Positions 1-13,274 of a stretch of DNA of 64,000 bases are shown here, one piece after another. The stretch's first letter is position 1. Every line of letters starts with the position of its first letter. The DNA is taken from assembly GCA_033060915.1 (NCBI GenBank), contig CM065394.1:29690001-29754000 (forward strand), in the 5' to 3' direction. The notes below the pieces were generated by a model that was not told the DNA's origin, did not search any database, and saw only the letters and a program-made list of their open reading frames with translations. The stretch is from Euryodendron excelsum. Lineage: Eukaryota > Streptophyta > Magnoliopsida > Ericales > Pentaphylacaceae. Made by a program: the position numbers and the translations under genes.

Positions 1-1073
1 AGTGCTGCCATACCACTGAAAATGCGTTTTTGGCATGATGGTTTTTGGTGAGAGATATATAGTAGTAGGTTGGCGTGATGGTTGAGAGGTAACCGCCGTC
101 ACATGGCGGAACAAGGTGCCATTTATTATCGTCGGTGGTGGTGGAATAGCCAATGAGAAGGTAAGAGAAATAAGGAGGAATAAGGTGGTGGTGCGTTTAT
201 CTGCTAGAGGTTTTACTGTAGACTAAGTTAATACTGCGGGTGGCAAAATACCACTCGTTTTGTATAAAGATTCAGTTCCTCTCTAGACTTAATCCTCCGT
301 ACTTCCCTACACTCCATACAACTCTCGAGATGCCATGCGTATAAAAAAAAAGGAACAAATCTAAAGACTATAGCCATCAACCATATCAAGTGTCAGTTAT
401 CTAACTTTTTTGAACAAAATTTCAGAGCTCAAATGAAGAAGAAAATTAAATTTTTTGGCATTAAGAATTATCCACCCTCGGATGGTAATTTTGTATGAAT
501 GAGTACGAAGGATTGAGATCTAGGCGTGAGTCTAATCGCTTGTGTAATGCCGGTTTTGAAATAATCTACATAGAAATTGGGATGTCTAAAGCCAATTAAT
601 ATAATTAACAATTAATTATCACAAAGCATTGAGAAAATGGCAATACCTAACCTAGACCGAGCAAACTTTCTACAAAATAGTCAGACATTGCGCCCCATGG
701 TAGCATAGGAACTGAAATCCACTTAAAATGACATTCCGGGTGGCACCAAAAATGGAAAGAGAATCCCATAGGCACCAAATCTAGTTCCTGATAGCACAAT
801 TCATTTCCAATTGGATAACTTCATTTCAGAATCTGACAAACTATAATGCATTCATCCCCAGAAATGGGGTATTTACAAATTAATAGCCCTTAAAATCTTT
901 GTTGGGGTGCATGCCCGGGAAGCACCAGCAATCCCCGCAAACTATACACTCTTGCAACCAAAAAGATGAGATCAGGTCTTCTACACTCCACTTGAAAAGA
1001 ATTATGCATTACACTGCCCAGCATTGCATTCCTCCAGATTCCACAAAGCAACAGTCTCACAGTTAATAACACC
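1..1073. other. 3' flank of the AFC2 kinase gene
   Basis: No coding exon was recognised here. The part next to 1073 should be the 3' untranslated region of the minus-strand kinase gene, but I could not fix a polyadenylation site. Further left the sequence is AT-rich and shows nothing I recognise. Confidence 0.5.
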
Positions 1074-4000
1074 TCACAGCCTCCTTAGATGGTCCCTTGT
1101 GAAGAAAGGATGCCTAAGGGCCTCACGTGCTGCTAACCTCTCCGAAGGATCATACCTCAGAAGCCCTTGCAACAGATGTATTACATCCCCTGCTGAATGA
1201 TCTACCTGGTGCATAATTAGGTTCTGCCATGGAAAACAAAAATTAAGCCATCTATACTTACAACTGTCTTTTAATCTGGCCAAACAGATGTTTCTCATGA
1301 ACAACATAAATAACAGGACTGACATGGCTACAAACATGTACAAACCTGAAGCCGTGGAAGCTTTAGAACGGCCTTAATACTCTCTCTCGAGTTCGCACCT
1401 TCTGGCCAGTCTAATCTCCCCCTTCTGACATACTTCTCTGAATGCCAACTGATATATCCCAAGGCTATATTAAACATTTGTCCAACAAAATGCCATTTCC
1501 AGGACTCCAAAAAGAAACCAAAATAAAAAGGCACTTATAATTTACTCACTCTACTCTCTTTAACATGTGCTGGGGGAGAGGACCAAGCACCCTTTCCATC
1601 ATGGCAAGATGTTCCAAATTCTCATGTGTCTGAAACAATGCTTCTCCCTGCATAAAGAATGTAATGTTAATTAATAAATAAATAAATAAATGCTCTAAAA
1701 TGATGTATAAATAGCAAAAGAACTATTACTACAAGAATTATCAGACTTACCGAGCACAGCTCCACTAAGATACAACCAACACTCCATACATCGCAGGGAT
1801 AACTCCATCCAAGCCCTGGACAATCATAAACAGTAATTACTTATTTGACAAGGCATATAGTATTAAAATCATATCTTGCAGCCTTCCTCATCAGGAAAAC
1901 ATGAGACAGAGAGGCCATAGCAGCCATAACTAACGTACCAAGAATAACTTCTGGTGCCCGATAATGTCGTGTTGATACAATGTAGCTCTGATCCTGTCGA
2001 TCATAAGTTGTGCTGCCAAAATCAATTACCTTGACAGCACTTGATTTTGGCACTCTTTTAAAGTAAGAACCATCCTTTGGCGATCGTGAAGAAACCTGTT
2101 AACACAGAATACAAGATAAGGTCTCAACAAAAATTAACATAAGAAAATGGAGAAAACATATGTTCAGCGACAGAGATTATCACGAATAGCATAGGATACA
2201 ATAGAAGCATGCATAACTCAACTCCAATAGAGCCTGAGTCCACTTCGCAACATGTACATTAAATCCTAAATATGAAAAGACAGCATAATCTGCCTTCTAA
2301 ATGAAACAAACTTAGTGAAAATTACAACAGGGAGGAAATCCAAATAAACTCCTAATTATACATTACCTTGTAATCTGGAACTTTAACATACTCTGAAGAC
2401 ACTAAGAGAATATTCTCAGGCTTCAAATCCGTATGGATAAGCTGCAAATCATGCATGACTGCAAATTTAAAAATAAAGCCAAATATTATCACTCAAGCAA
2501 TGAGGGAAACCAGAGTAAATGAAAAATCTTTGGCAAAACAGGAGCATAATTCAAAGAAGATTACTGCTTGTAAAAAAAACTTTGCCGCATAAAAGTAAAA
2601 TTGGAAAGGACTAATGTTATCTTGTAAAGTACCATGCCTTAAACCTTGAGAACAGAAAATAACAAATAATGTGACAGATTTAAAAAAACTAGCATAAGTA
2701 ATTACTACACACATGCTACACATTCCAACAGTTGTCTGCCAATCTCACGGACAAGATCAATCGGAAATGAGCGATAATTGTTTTTCCGTAGAAAATCGTA
2801 TAAGCTTGGTCCAAGCTTCTCAAACACCTGTTAAAGCCATTTGAATTCATCCACACGTCTTAACCTCCACAAAATACTTCAAATTGGGGATTTATCCACC
2901 AAATCAATCACATACTTACAATACAGATATGGTTACGATAGTCAAACCAGTTCCGTATTTGCACACAACTGCAAGGAATAAACCCATTTAACCACTGACA
3001 GAGAATTTGCAAAATCCCACAAAGCATCAACAAAGGATTGGTGAAAGAGATTGAAACTGATTAAACCAATGAAATTATACTCACCGGCTGCCACCTTTAT
3101 CATGTTTTCCAAGCTGTTGTAATACATCTACTTCTATCATAGCTGCTTCACGGTATTTCTTAATACCACGAACAATTTTAATGGCAACCATTTCCTTCCT
3201 TTCTCTATCCCAACATTCCAAAACCCGGCCAAAGGTGCCTGCATAAAATTTAGATCAACATAAGTAAGAAAGACATGAGATGAGCCTGACATTAGACTTT
3301 CAAGTGCTATCATAGAAATCTATATATTAAGTAGCACCTTCACCCATTTTGTTGTGGATCTTATCTGCAACAAAAAAAAAAAAGCAATACAAGCACAATC
3401 AGAAACAAGAGCAAGCTCACGGAGAAAATGAATATAACAATAACAGTTGAATAGTCAAGTAACCCACTTAATAACAGTTTTGAGGCAAAAATATTGCCTC
3501 TAATGAAATTTTTTAATTAAAAATAATGAACACAAATATCTCCTTAAACAGAAGTAGAGTTGTAATAAAATGTTGGAGTTGTTCTTGGGAGCATTTCAAT
3601 AGGTCACATTGGGAAGCCAATTTATGGCTTTCAGTCGCTTCCAAAAAACTTTACAAAGCACATTTTAGGATGACACCACCACATCCATTAACCAAAAACA
3701 TGGTAAAAGCAATGGTGGTTCATTTTCATTTTCCTTCCATCAAAAAGAAAAACAACATGATCAAGTCAATTAATAAATGAAAATATCTTTGGTGGTGGTG
3801 AAGTGTAGTTACAGCGAGAAGTTAAATTTTCGCCAAGCGCAAACATGTAATGCCCATCTTTGTCATCTTCTCGCCATGGGGGAGAACCATTTCGATCCAC
3901 TCCCTTAACAAACAAAGAGGAACTAGTATGGTCTGATGGAGCCCTTGAAGATGCAAAGCTTGTCATATTCCCAACCTCTTGTCCACAAAACAGTCCTAGC

Positions 4001-5301
4001 TGAGCCTACACACAGGCATCCATTCATGTTCCACTCAAAATAAAATTAATTTTTTACCTCCCTGATGGATTATATCCTTGCGACACACTTCACTGATCAT
4101 CAACAGCACATCAAGATAGTAACTAATGAAGAAAGAAGAAACCTCCAAAAAGTTTCATCACATACAAAACAGAATAGCTTTCAACTCAGAACCAAAAGAA
4201 TAGGGCATAATTCCATATCATCATAAGCTAATGACATCAATGATTAGAAAAATGCAACAGATTAAGCTCACAAATTTACAGACCCAAATGCCATCATATA
4301 CCCAAATTTTTACAAACAATTTTTATAGCAATGATTATTTCGGATAATGAAACCTCCAAATACACAACATATTGAACTATTTTTTCCCCATGAGCCCATT
4401 CTTTACTTCCAATATTGCTCCTCAAATATGTTCCAGGAGTTAAGTTTTGTTAAACGACACATACATTGAATGGATGAAATAATCTTTTAGGGGAGAAGAA
4501 ACTACTAAACCTAAAAATTATTAGTACATGACAATAAAATTTACATCAAAAGATACCCTAAAAATAGGAAAAAGTTAGGTTAAGATTTAAAAAAATTTTC
4601 AGCCAATTAAACGACATACTAGACTTTCTCTTCTTTTATATTCAAAGGAGAATAAAGGTGCATCGCAGATGGAGCCGACTAAATTCTGACAATTTATTAG
4701 ACATCTATTCATCATATGAAGAAACAGATCCATAACAACCCATCTTAAGATCAAGGAACAGTTTCACAATTTTTTTATCCTAACACCAAAATTGATAATT
4801 TCAAGCAAAATCACCTCAAAATCGCAACAAAGAACATTGACTGCACTTAAGAACTTAAAATAAATGTAAATATGTACACTCAAAAATCAAGCAGACATTA
4901 GCACATCAAAAGTACAAGTCGCAGCATAAAATAGTCCAATAACGTCAACAACCAAAAAAAAAAATCACCTTACATACAGCACTTCGACATATCATGGATA
5001 AACTATATGAATTTACAGATCTGACCACAGACAAGAAATTCAAAAGTATTGCCAATAAAAATTGATTAGACATAAAAGATGAGCCTTTTTACAATACCTG
5101 CTCTACCATGTATCTAATTTCGACCAGGTCTAGCAAAACAGAAACAAAAAGCAGGCAAAGATATGAAAAAATCAGAGATTTTGAGAACAGATCTAATACC
5201 TTAGGGGGCTGAGGAGCAATGTCCCAGCCCAAACGCGGCCTCTTTCGGGGGCGACGATCCATGTGGGTGTGCGGAAACTCGATCACGCGCTCCATCTCCA
5301 T
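1074..5301 (-). CDS. AFC2: LAMMER-type dual-specificity protein kinase, AFC2-like, 12 exons
   Basis: LAMMER (CLK) kinases phosphorylate SR splicing factors in the nucleus. Coding exons on the minus strand, 5' to 3': 5301-5200, 4005-3813, 3364-3338, 3238-3085, 2968-2920, 2827-2713, 2458-2367, 2095-1939, 1815-1751, 1647-1550, 1448-1346, 1223-1074. All junctions are GT-AG and all phases agree; the sum is 1305 nt, 434 residues, close to the 427 residues I recall for Arabidopsis AFC2. The start matches the conserved MEMERV...[15 protein letters not shown]-terminus. Landmarks: glycine loop GEGTFG at 106-111, catalytic Lys 128, HTDLKPEN at 222-229, DFG at 269-271, RHYRAPE activation segment, and the LAMMER signature [11 protein letters not shown] at 330-340. 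The frame has no premature stop, so the gene looks functional. Exon 3 is a 27-nt microexon carrying half of the glycine loop. AFC1/AFC3 are the alternatives; the N-terminus fits AFC2 best. Confidence 0.95.
3338..3364 (-). other. 27-nt microexon of the AFC2-like gene
   Basis: This exon encodes K-I-H-N-K-M-G-E plus two split codons. It is needed to join the exon ending in NLTSR to the exon starting TFGRVLECW. It has an acceptor TTGCAG upstream and a donor GTGCTA downstream. Without it the first half of the ATP-binding glycine loop is missing and the frame would still hold (27 is a multiple of 3), so skipping would give an in-frame kinase lacking this loop. Confidence 0.9.
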
Positions 5302-6905
5302 GATTGAACACAGATTGATACAGACAGGGTTTAGAGACAGAGATGCAGACGGAGCAAAGGGAGGGGAAGTGAATCGAAGTATGAATGAGAAATTGAAATC
5401 TATGAACCCTAACCATAATCCCAACCAAATATTGCCCCAACTTAGCGTGCATCGGTTGAGTAGAAATCTGACCGTCCACGTGTCATTTTGCTAGCCCTTG
5501 GTTTGATCGATCCTTTATCTTCTTAACTATAGTCAAATTGGAAATCTGACCCTAAAGTTGGTTGAGTTAGCTTTTGCAACCGTTGAAAACGACAACGCTA
5601 CTGTTGCAGCTTAAAACCCTACTTTTTCTTTAACTCTCGGCGTGTTCCAACCGTTTGCAGTACTAATGGCATAAATGAAATTCTGTTGAGAATTAATTGC
5701 ATCTCGTTTGCATTTTAACAGGAGCTGTAGTGACGAGTTGTTTTTTTAAATCAATAACGAAGCGGTGAAAATTTGTATAGTCACGCTCAAAAGTCTTGGT
5801 TATTATAATGATTGTCTCTTTCGACTTTTTTGCCCAGCCAAAAAAAGAAGAAGGCCATATTTGGTTATAGTTCTTTCCTTCTTGTTTTAAAAAAAAATAA
5901 TGAGAATATTTCATTCTTCGTATTTTAAAAATAAAAAAATAAGATAATTAAAAGTATTATTATTTTTATTTTCATAGAAAAATAATTTTAAAAATTCACA
6001 TGTTCTAAACTTAGTTTACCAAAAAATCATTTTGAAAAAAAATGTATTTTGAATTAGAATATAAAAAAAATATGTTCGAAATTGATGTTCACAAATTGAC
6101 TCAGAAATTTAATTATAAAAATAATAATAATAATAAAACCTAAATTTATTGCCATGACAAGTGGAAATTGTCTAATGGTTTCAGTCTATCTGAACACGAA
6201 TCTACGCGTTGTACGTACAGTTCAATGTGGGTCAGCACTATTGGTTTTCGGCTTGAAATAAGTCATGCAAAAATAGATCCTATGTCAGAGATATATAGCC
6301 TACTTTCTTTGGACACCCCTTCTCCTATGCCATATCGTGGATTTTAAAATATAATTAATTAATCCTATGTTTTGAATTTTGGCTTGTGAAGTACCAAAGA
6401 GGAGGCCAGAAGCAAAAGAATTTTTGGTTTTTGAATTGGGCTTCTGGAATAGAATTTGCCATTACGTCTGCAGCCCTAATTTCAAAATGCTCGACTCACA
6501 AACCAAAAAAATCAAAAAATCTACCCAAAGGAATGTGTGGAAGCTCCATTATGATCCATCCCCATTCAATATCAAAGTAATGCACGTGATAAAATTAACC
6601 AGTAGCTAATATAGCTGACGTGTGCATGAGTTAGTCCTTGCCTAAGTAACATAGTTTGCCTATCAAGGTGGCAAATTGCGCCATGATTAAAATCGAGTTA
6701 AATCTGGGGATTCAAGACAAATTGCACTTTTGACAGACTGCTTGAATTTCACGTGAATTGTACATGATAAGTGTAATTACACTGGAACAAAAGTCAAGCT
6801 TCCCAAGAAGCTACAGCAATAAAAATTTACTTGGAACAAGATCTAAACAACCAACATGCACCAACAAATGCCTCTCATTTGCCGTTGAACCATTAATACA
6901 ATTAT
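5302..6905. other. AFC2 upstream region and AT-rich spacer
   Basis: The segment next to 5302 is the 5' untranslated region and promoter of the kinase gene, with a CT/GA-poor, mixed-composition stretch up to about 5500. From about 5700 to 6905 it is AT-rich. No further gene, RNA or repeat was recognised. Confidence 0.5.
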
Positions 6906-6910
6906 GTAAC

Positions 6911-7513
6911 TGTGGGGAAATAACCCCCGGCCCAACCCAATAGGTGAGACCCAATCGGTTCGAATTAAAAGTTGGGGTTGCCTGGGGCCCAAACCAGTTA
7001 TGAGGAAAGGCCAGCCCAAACTGCCGACCTCCTCCCAGCGTGGCCCAGACAGCCAACGGTTTACGCAAACCGCTGGCGGTCTTAGAGCATTAAATGCGGA
7101 GTTGACTTGCATTTAATGCACGAGCGGCCGCCCACACAAACGTCGATGTGCACGTCCGGTCAGCCGGAATCCCCCACGACGGTGCGCCAGACGCTGCAGG
7201 TAGCCAGACGGCGTCAATGATGATGCCTAACCAGCAGACCATGAGAGCCTGCTGATAGGCCGAGACAAAAGACACTCCCCGAAGGACTCTATAAAGCCCG
7301 AGGAATCGAGAGCCAGGTATGGAGAATGAACCCCTGACTTACACAACTTCCATTCATACTTCTCGATTAAGTTTGCTGACTTAACCTTCGGAGTGAGATC
7401 GACCCACCTGGGGTCGACCCATTCTAACCCATTCGTCTTGCAGGAAGAAGTTTGGACTCATCCACTTTGGGCTTGAGAGCTCGGCCCAACCTTCCCGAAA
7501 AATCCCACCTACA
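6911..7513 (+). repeat. 5' LTR of the Tat-type element
   Basis: 603 bp, begins TGTGGGG and ends CTACA. A TATA-like box CTATAAAG lies near 7288. By eye it differs from the 3' LTR at 15 single positions, almost all transitions, plus one 10-bp duplication present only in the 3' copy, which is about 97.5% identity. Confidence 0.95.
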
Positions 7514-7515
7514 AT

Positions 7516-7534
7516 TGGCGCCGTCTGTGGGAAG
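7516..7534 (+). other. Primer binding site of the Tat-type element
   Basis: TGGCGCCGTCTGTGGGAAG begins two bases after the LTR end. The first nine bases match the 3' end expected for plant tRNA-Asp (tails ending ...CGGCGCCA); the rest does not match well, so the tRNA is a tentative call. Confidence 0.75.
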
Positions 7535-7547
7535 GCTTAGAAAAACC

Positions 7548-10500
7548 ATGAGTCTAAACAACCGGAGACAGAGGAGAGAAAACTACGACGGGAGGGGCTT
7601 CGGAGCCTCCTCCAGTAAAAACCAGACCAGTTCGGCACACTGCCAATCTACACCAGTAGATCGGCACAGAAGAATACTGAGGTCAGAGATACGAACGTCC
7701 GCCGAAAGCCACCCGGAGAGGCAAGAGGAAATGCGGAGGGATACGGGTTATGTCAGGGACAGAAACTTCCGCAGGTACCATCCTCGGAATCTGGCCCCGT
7801 CACCCTCCAGTGGGCGGGTCCCAAGCGAGGATACACTCCGTGCGGCGAAGAGGGAAATTCGGCGGCGCGGAGAAGAGATAGCCTACCTCACCTCACAGGT
7901 GCGGGTAATGAGGGAGGCATTCTCTGCCAGGAATGGGCATAGGAGAGATGGGTCCCCAGATCGGGAGCATGTTGTTGGCGCCAGGGACGAACCAGCGCCA
8001 CCGGTAAGAGGGAGCTACACCCCTAGTACCGCGCGTTGCGTTAACAGGCGCACGGGTCGGCGAAGGGACAGGAGCGAAACCCCGCCAAAGAGCAGCCCAG
8101 CGGTGGAAGATCGGCGGAAGGAAGACTGGGAAAAGTGGTACAATGAAAAGCAGGAGGATAGAAGGCAGCAAACTAAGGAACGCACAGCCCATGACCTTAT
8201 GAGAAAGGCCCTAGACCAGATTGCATCCACGCCATTCACTGAGGAGATTGAATCCCATCCAATTCCTCGAAAATTCACCCCACCAAAGTTCACCCTCTAT
8301 GACGGAAAATCTGACCCAATTAACCATGTTCAGCATTACAAACAGCTCATGGTAGTGTGGTGTAGTGACTAGATGCTGATGTGTCGGATCTTCCCCTCCA
8401 GCCTAGGGAGCGTGGATTTACGGTGGTTCGACAAATTGCCACAAAAGTCCATTTCAAGCTGGAGGCAACTGGCCGAGCTCTTTACAGCTCGTTTCATTGC
8501 AAACAGCTTGCAGCTGAAGGAGGTTGACTTTTTGCTGACGTTGCGAAAGGAGGAAGGAGAAGGATTGCAAGCATACGCCCGACGCTACTGGGAGGCTTAT
8601 AACGAAATCGATGAATGCAGTGAGCAGTTGGCTGTAACTCAATTCAAGATCGGCCTTCCCAGGGAGCATCGCTTGCGACAGTCCTTAATGAAGAAACCAG
8701 CCCTCACCATACAAGAACTAATGCTGAGGATCGAGCGCTATGCGTGGCTGGACGAGGACGTACTCCAGGGGGAGACACCTAAGGTCGGCGCGGCAGCCGA
8801 AAAGACGAGCAATAAGGAAGCCAAGAAGCCCCGATCAGAGGACATCAGCCGAGGAAAAAGAGTGCCTAATGGGGTCTACACAGTCTTTAAAGACCCCATC
8901 TATAAAATCTTGCCCCAGATCCGTGATAAGCCCTTCTTCAAGTGGCCACCAAAGCTGGGGGGAGACCCTGCAACTAGGGACCAGAAGAGGTTCTGTTCCT
9001 ACCACCGCGAGAAGGGGCACAAGACGGAGCAATGTCGGCATCTGAAAACCCATTTGGAAGACTTAGCCAAAGCAGGCCACCTCGACCAATTCATTGATCG
9101 GGAGAAGACTAAGGTCGAAGCCGAGCAGCCACGAGTGCAGGAAGCAACCCAGAAGGAACCAGAAGTAAGGCCAGTTCGGGTAATCAACGTGCTGCACAGT
9201 TCGGCCGAATCAGGAACCATAGACCCACATAGGTACCGAGCCGAGATGCAGAAGGCTGCACACCTAAGGGAAGTGATGCAGATACAACCACCCAGCAAGA
9301 AAACCAAGGTCGGCAATACCCGTGCATCCATCTCCTTCACCGACGAGGATCTCGCTGGAGTACAGATCCCCCACAATGATGCCTTGGTTGTTACGCTAAG
9401 AATGGCGGACTGTGACGTTAAAAGATTGCTCATTGACCAAGGGAGTTCATCTGAAGTTATGTACTACAGCTTGTTCAAACAATTGGGGCTCGGGGAGTCC
9501 GACCTCCAACCATCGCTTAGCCCATTGGTCGGCTTCAGCTCAGACCCAGTCTGGCCCATGGGTAAAGTGACGATTCCTGTGACGGCTGGAGGGATCACAT
9601 TACAAACAGAATTCCTGGTTGTTAACGTACCATCCCCCTACAACGCCATCATGGGACGAACCTGGTTGCACCTCATGAAGGCCGTTCCCTCTACCTATCA
9701 CCAACTGCTTCGGTTCCCGACCCGAGCGGGAGTTGGCGAGATAAGGGGAGACCAAGTGACTGCCAAACGGTGTTTTCTAACAGCATGTGCGACCAAGACA
9801 AGACCAGAGAAAGTACAAATGATGGAGCTACATGAGGACACCCCCACCATAGATGACATGGGGCAGATCCCCGAGAATAAAGCTGTCGAGGACCTGAAGA
9901 AGATATACATAGATCGGCAAGGAGAAAAATACTTCGTCATCGGCACCTCTCTGTCCAAACAAGAGGAAAAATCCTTCATTGAGTTATTGACAGCCTTCCT
10001 GGAAGTATTCGCCTGGACCCCTTATGACATGCCTGGGATCGGCGCCGACGTTGCCTGTCATCGCCTTAATGTAAACCCAAAGTGCCGACCTGTTATCCAA
10101 AAGGGGAGAAGGGCAGCTACCCAGCATGTGGACGCCGTCTTGGAAGAAACAGAGAAGCTTTTGGAAGCCGGAGCGATCCGGGAGATCAACTACCCAAGCT
10201 GGTTGTCAAACACCGTGGTAGTAAAAAAGAAAGACGGCAAATGGAGGGTCTGTGTAGACTTCACCGACCTCAACAGGGCGTGCCCCAAAGATCCATTCCC
10301 CCTGCCCAAAATTGACCAGCTTGTGGATGCAACCGCCGGCTTCGGAAAGATGAGTTTCCTGGATGCCTACCGTGGGTATCACCAGATCCCACTTCACCCC
10401 GACGACCAAGAAAAAACGGCCTTCATCACTCCGAGGGGCATTTACTGCTATAGAGTTATGCCCTTTGGCCTGAAGAACGCCGGAGCCACATATCAGCGAC

Positions 10501-13157
10501 TAGTCACCAAGATGTTCAAGACGCAGCTCGGCAGAATTGTCGAGGTCTACATCGATGACATGGTGGTAAAAAGCAAACTGAGCGACACCCATTTGGTGGA
10601 CCTAAAGGAGGTACTCTGTATCCTGAAGGACTACAAAATGCGGCTGAACGCTTCAAAATGTGTCTTCGGGGTCGGTTCAGGCAAGTTCCTGGGGTTCCTG
10701 GTCACGCATCGGGGTATAGAAATGGACCCCCGGCAGATTAGTGCAATTCAGAGCATTCACGCTCCAAAGAATGCCAAAGAGGTTCAAAGATTGACAGGAA
10801 TGGCCGCCGCACTCAACAGATTCATTAGCCGTTCATCGGATCGGTGCCGACCTTTCTTCCAGCTCTTGAGGAAACAGGAACGGTTCGGGTGGACCCCTGA
10901 GTGTGATTCTGCCCTTGCCAATCTAAAAGACTACCTAGCCAAACCACCACTGCTCTCCACGCCTATCCAGCATGAGGAGCTCTTCCTCTACCTTGCAGTG
11001 TCAGACCATGCAGTCAGCGCGGTCCTACTCAGGCAAGAAAATAGGCAACAATTCCCAGTCTATTACGTCAGTAAAACCCTTCTTGGAGCCGAGAGCAGGT
11101 ATCTACCCCTGGAGAAACTGACACTCGCGCTGGTAGTCGCATCCCGAAAGTTGGTGCATTACTTCAGATCTCACACCATTAACGTCCTCACCAACCACCA
11201 GCTCAAACCCCTGCTAAGGAAAGCCGACTTCTCAGGAAGAATTGCAAAATGGGCCGTAGAATTAGGGGAGTTTGACATCAAGTTCCAGCCTAGATCGGAA
11301 GTGAAGGGGCAGGTTCTCGCAGATTTTATTGCCGAGTTCTCTGTCGAAATTACACCAGAAGTAGAAGAGACCCCGGCCACTGGACAACCGCAACACGAAA
11401 TCCCCCTGGATCTTTGGGAACAATCTGATCATTGGAAACTCTACGTGAACGGAGCTTCCAATGACCGGGGGGCAGGATCGGGCATCGTACTTGTTACACC
11501 AGATGGTCTAACCATCGAGCAAGCCATCAAGCTGGAATTCACTGCTTCCAACAATGAGTCCGAATACGAGGCCTTGCTAGCCGGAATACGTCGAGCCATT
11601 GAACTTCGAATTCCCGAAATCGTCATCTACTAGGACTCCTTACTTGTCGTTAATCAAATCACAGGGGAATACGTTGCAAAGAACGACAGAATGATGTTGT
11701 ACGTAGCAAAGGCCAAGGAACTTCTCAGCCAATTTAAAAACTACAAGCGTCGACAGATTAGCCGAGATAACAACCCACATGCGAATGCCTTGGCGACCCT
11801 GGCCACGGCTTTGAAATCAGGTTCGAGAAGGATGATCAACGTGGAAACTCTTGCCAATCCCAGCATTTTCCGCGAGGAGGATGAAGCCTTAACAGTGGAG
11901 AAGCTGGGACCATCGTGGATGGACCCAATCATTTCTTACCTTGACACAGACAAGCTGCCAGACGATAAGGCTGAAGCTCGGCGAATCAAGCGTGCATCTC
12001 TCAGGTATTGGCTGTCGCCAGGTAAGGAGCTTTACAGACGTTCTTTTACAGGTCCTTATTTGCACTGTGTTCATCCGGACCAAGTACAGAGCGTCTTGTT
12101 CGAAATCCATGAAGGGATATGTGGAAGTCACGTCGGCGGTAGATCGGTCGCACACTGAGCCATCTCACAGGGATATTGGTGGCCTTACATGCAGAAGGAT
12201 GTAGCCCAGTACGTCCTGAAGTGCGACAAATGTCAGAGGTTTTCCCCCATTATCCACCAGCCAGCCGAAGATCTTGCTTCCATCACTAGTCCGTGGCCTT
12301 TCGCTCAGTGGGGACTGGACATTATAGGACCTTTGCCTCGGGCTCCGGGCAACAAAAGGTTTCTCATCATGGCCACCGATTACTTTACCAAATGGGTAGA
12401 AGCCGAACCTCTATCAAACATCAGGGAAACTGACGCCAAAAGGTTCGTATGGAAAAGCATTGTCACCAGATTCGGGTTACCCCGTGCCATCGTATCAGAT
12501 AATGGCACCCAGTTCGATGGTAATATTTTCAGGTCATTTTGCGAAGGGTTGGGGATCAGAAATTATTACTCAACACCAGCCTACCCCCAATGCAACGGAC
12601 AAGCCGAAATTTCAAATAAAACCATGCTGAACGGAGTCAAGAAACGTCTTGAAAAAGCCAAGGGGAAGTGGACGGAAGAGCTACCCAATGTCTTGTGGTC
12701 CTACCGAACGACCCCAAGGAGGTCCACAGGAGAAACACCGTTCTCCTTGGCATACGGGGTGGAGGCAGTCATCCCCCTGGAGATCGGTCTACCAACTATC
12801 AGGTCAGCAGCTTTCGACACCGGTGTCAATGACCAAACGGTTGCGAGAGACCTGGATCTTGTCGAAGAAAGAAGGGAAACCGCTTTGATCAGGCTCACAG
12901 AGTATCAGCGACAGCTTAAACGCTCTTACAACAAGCGGGTCCCCCCAAGAAACTTTGCTTCAGGAGATCTGGTTTTATGAAAAGTATTAGGGGCAACCAA
13001 GAAGGCGGCAGATGGGAAGCTCGGCCCCAATTGGGAAGGACCCTACAGGGTCACATCCCAGGTCGGCATCGGCGCGTACAGACTTGAGACCGTTGAAGAA
13101 GGGCGACCGTTGCCACGACCTTGGAATGCGACCAACTTGAGGAAGTTCTACCAGTAA
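7548..13157 (+). pseudogene. Tat-type gag-pol polyprotein with four in-frame stop codons
   Basis: One continuous frame of 1870 codons from the ATG at 7548 to TAA at 13155, interrupted by TAG 8370, TAG 11631, TGA 12156 and TGA 12978; there is no frameshift. The start at 7548 follows the primer site; a longer frame opens at 7452 inside the LTR. Order: gag (capsid part around 8380-8760), zinc-knuckle-like CSYHREKGHKTEQC near 8995, protease with DQGSS at 9435, reverse transcriptase with YIDD at 10548-10559, a first RNase H (about 10960-11345), an archaeal-like RNase H from 11430, integrase zinc region and a DDE core with Asp 12318, Asp 12498 and Glu 12606. In the second RNase H the usual first catalytic Asp is Asn (11448). 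DQG instead of DTG in the protease occurs in relatives as I recall them. Both TGA codons fit C-to-T change of CGA. Confidence 0.93.
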
Positions 13158-13274
13158 TATGAAACCCCAAACACTGTAACAGTCCCCGAAATGTATAAAG
13201 CTCAGTTGAAGAATCAATGAAAATGAAGATTGTTCAAACGACCCAACACGGACCATTCTGACCAAAAGCAAAAA

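Noticed and set aside
5219..5494. Plus-strand frame over the AFC2 start
   Set aside because: Antisense shadow of exon 1 and the leader of the kinase gene.
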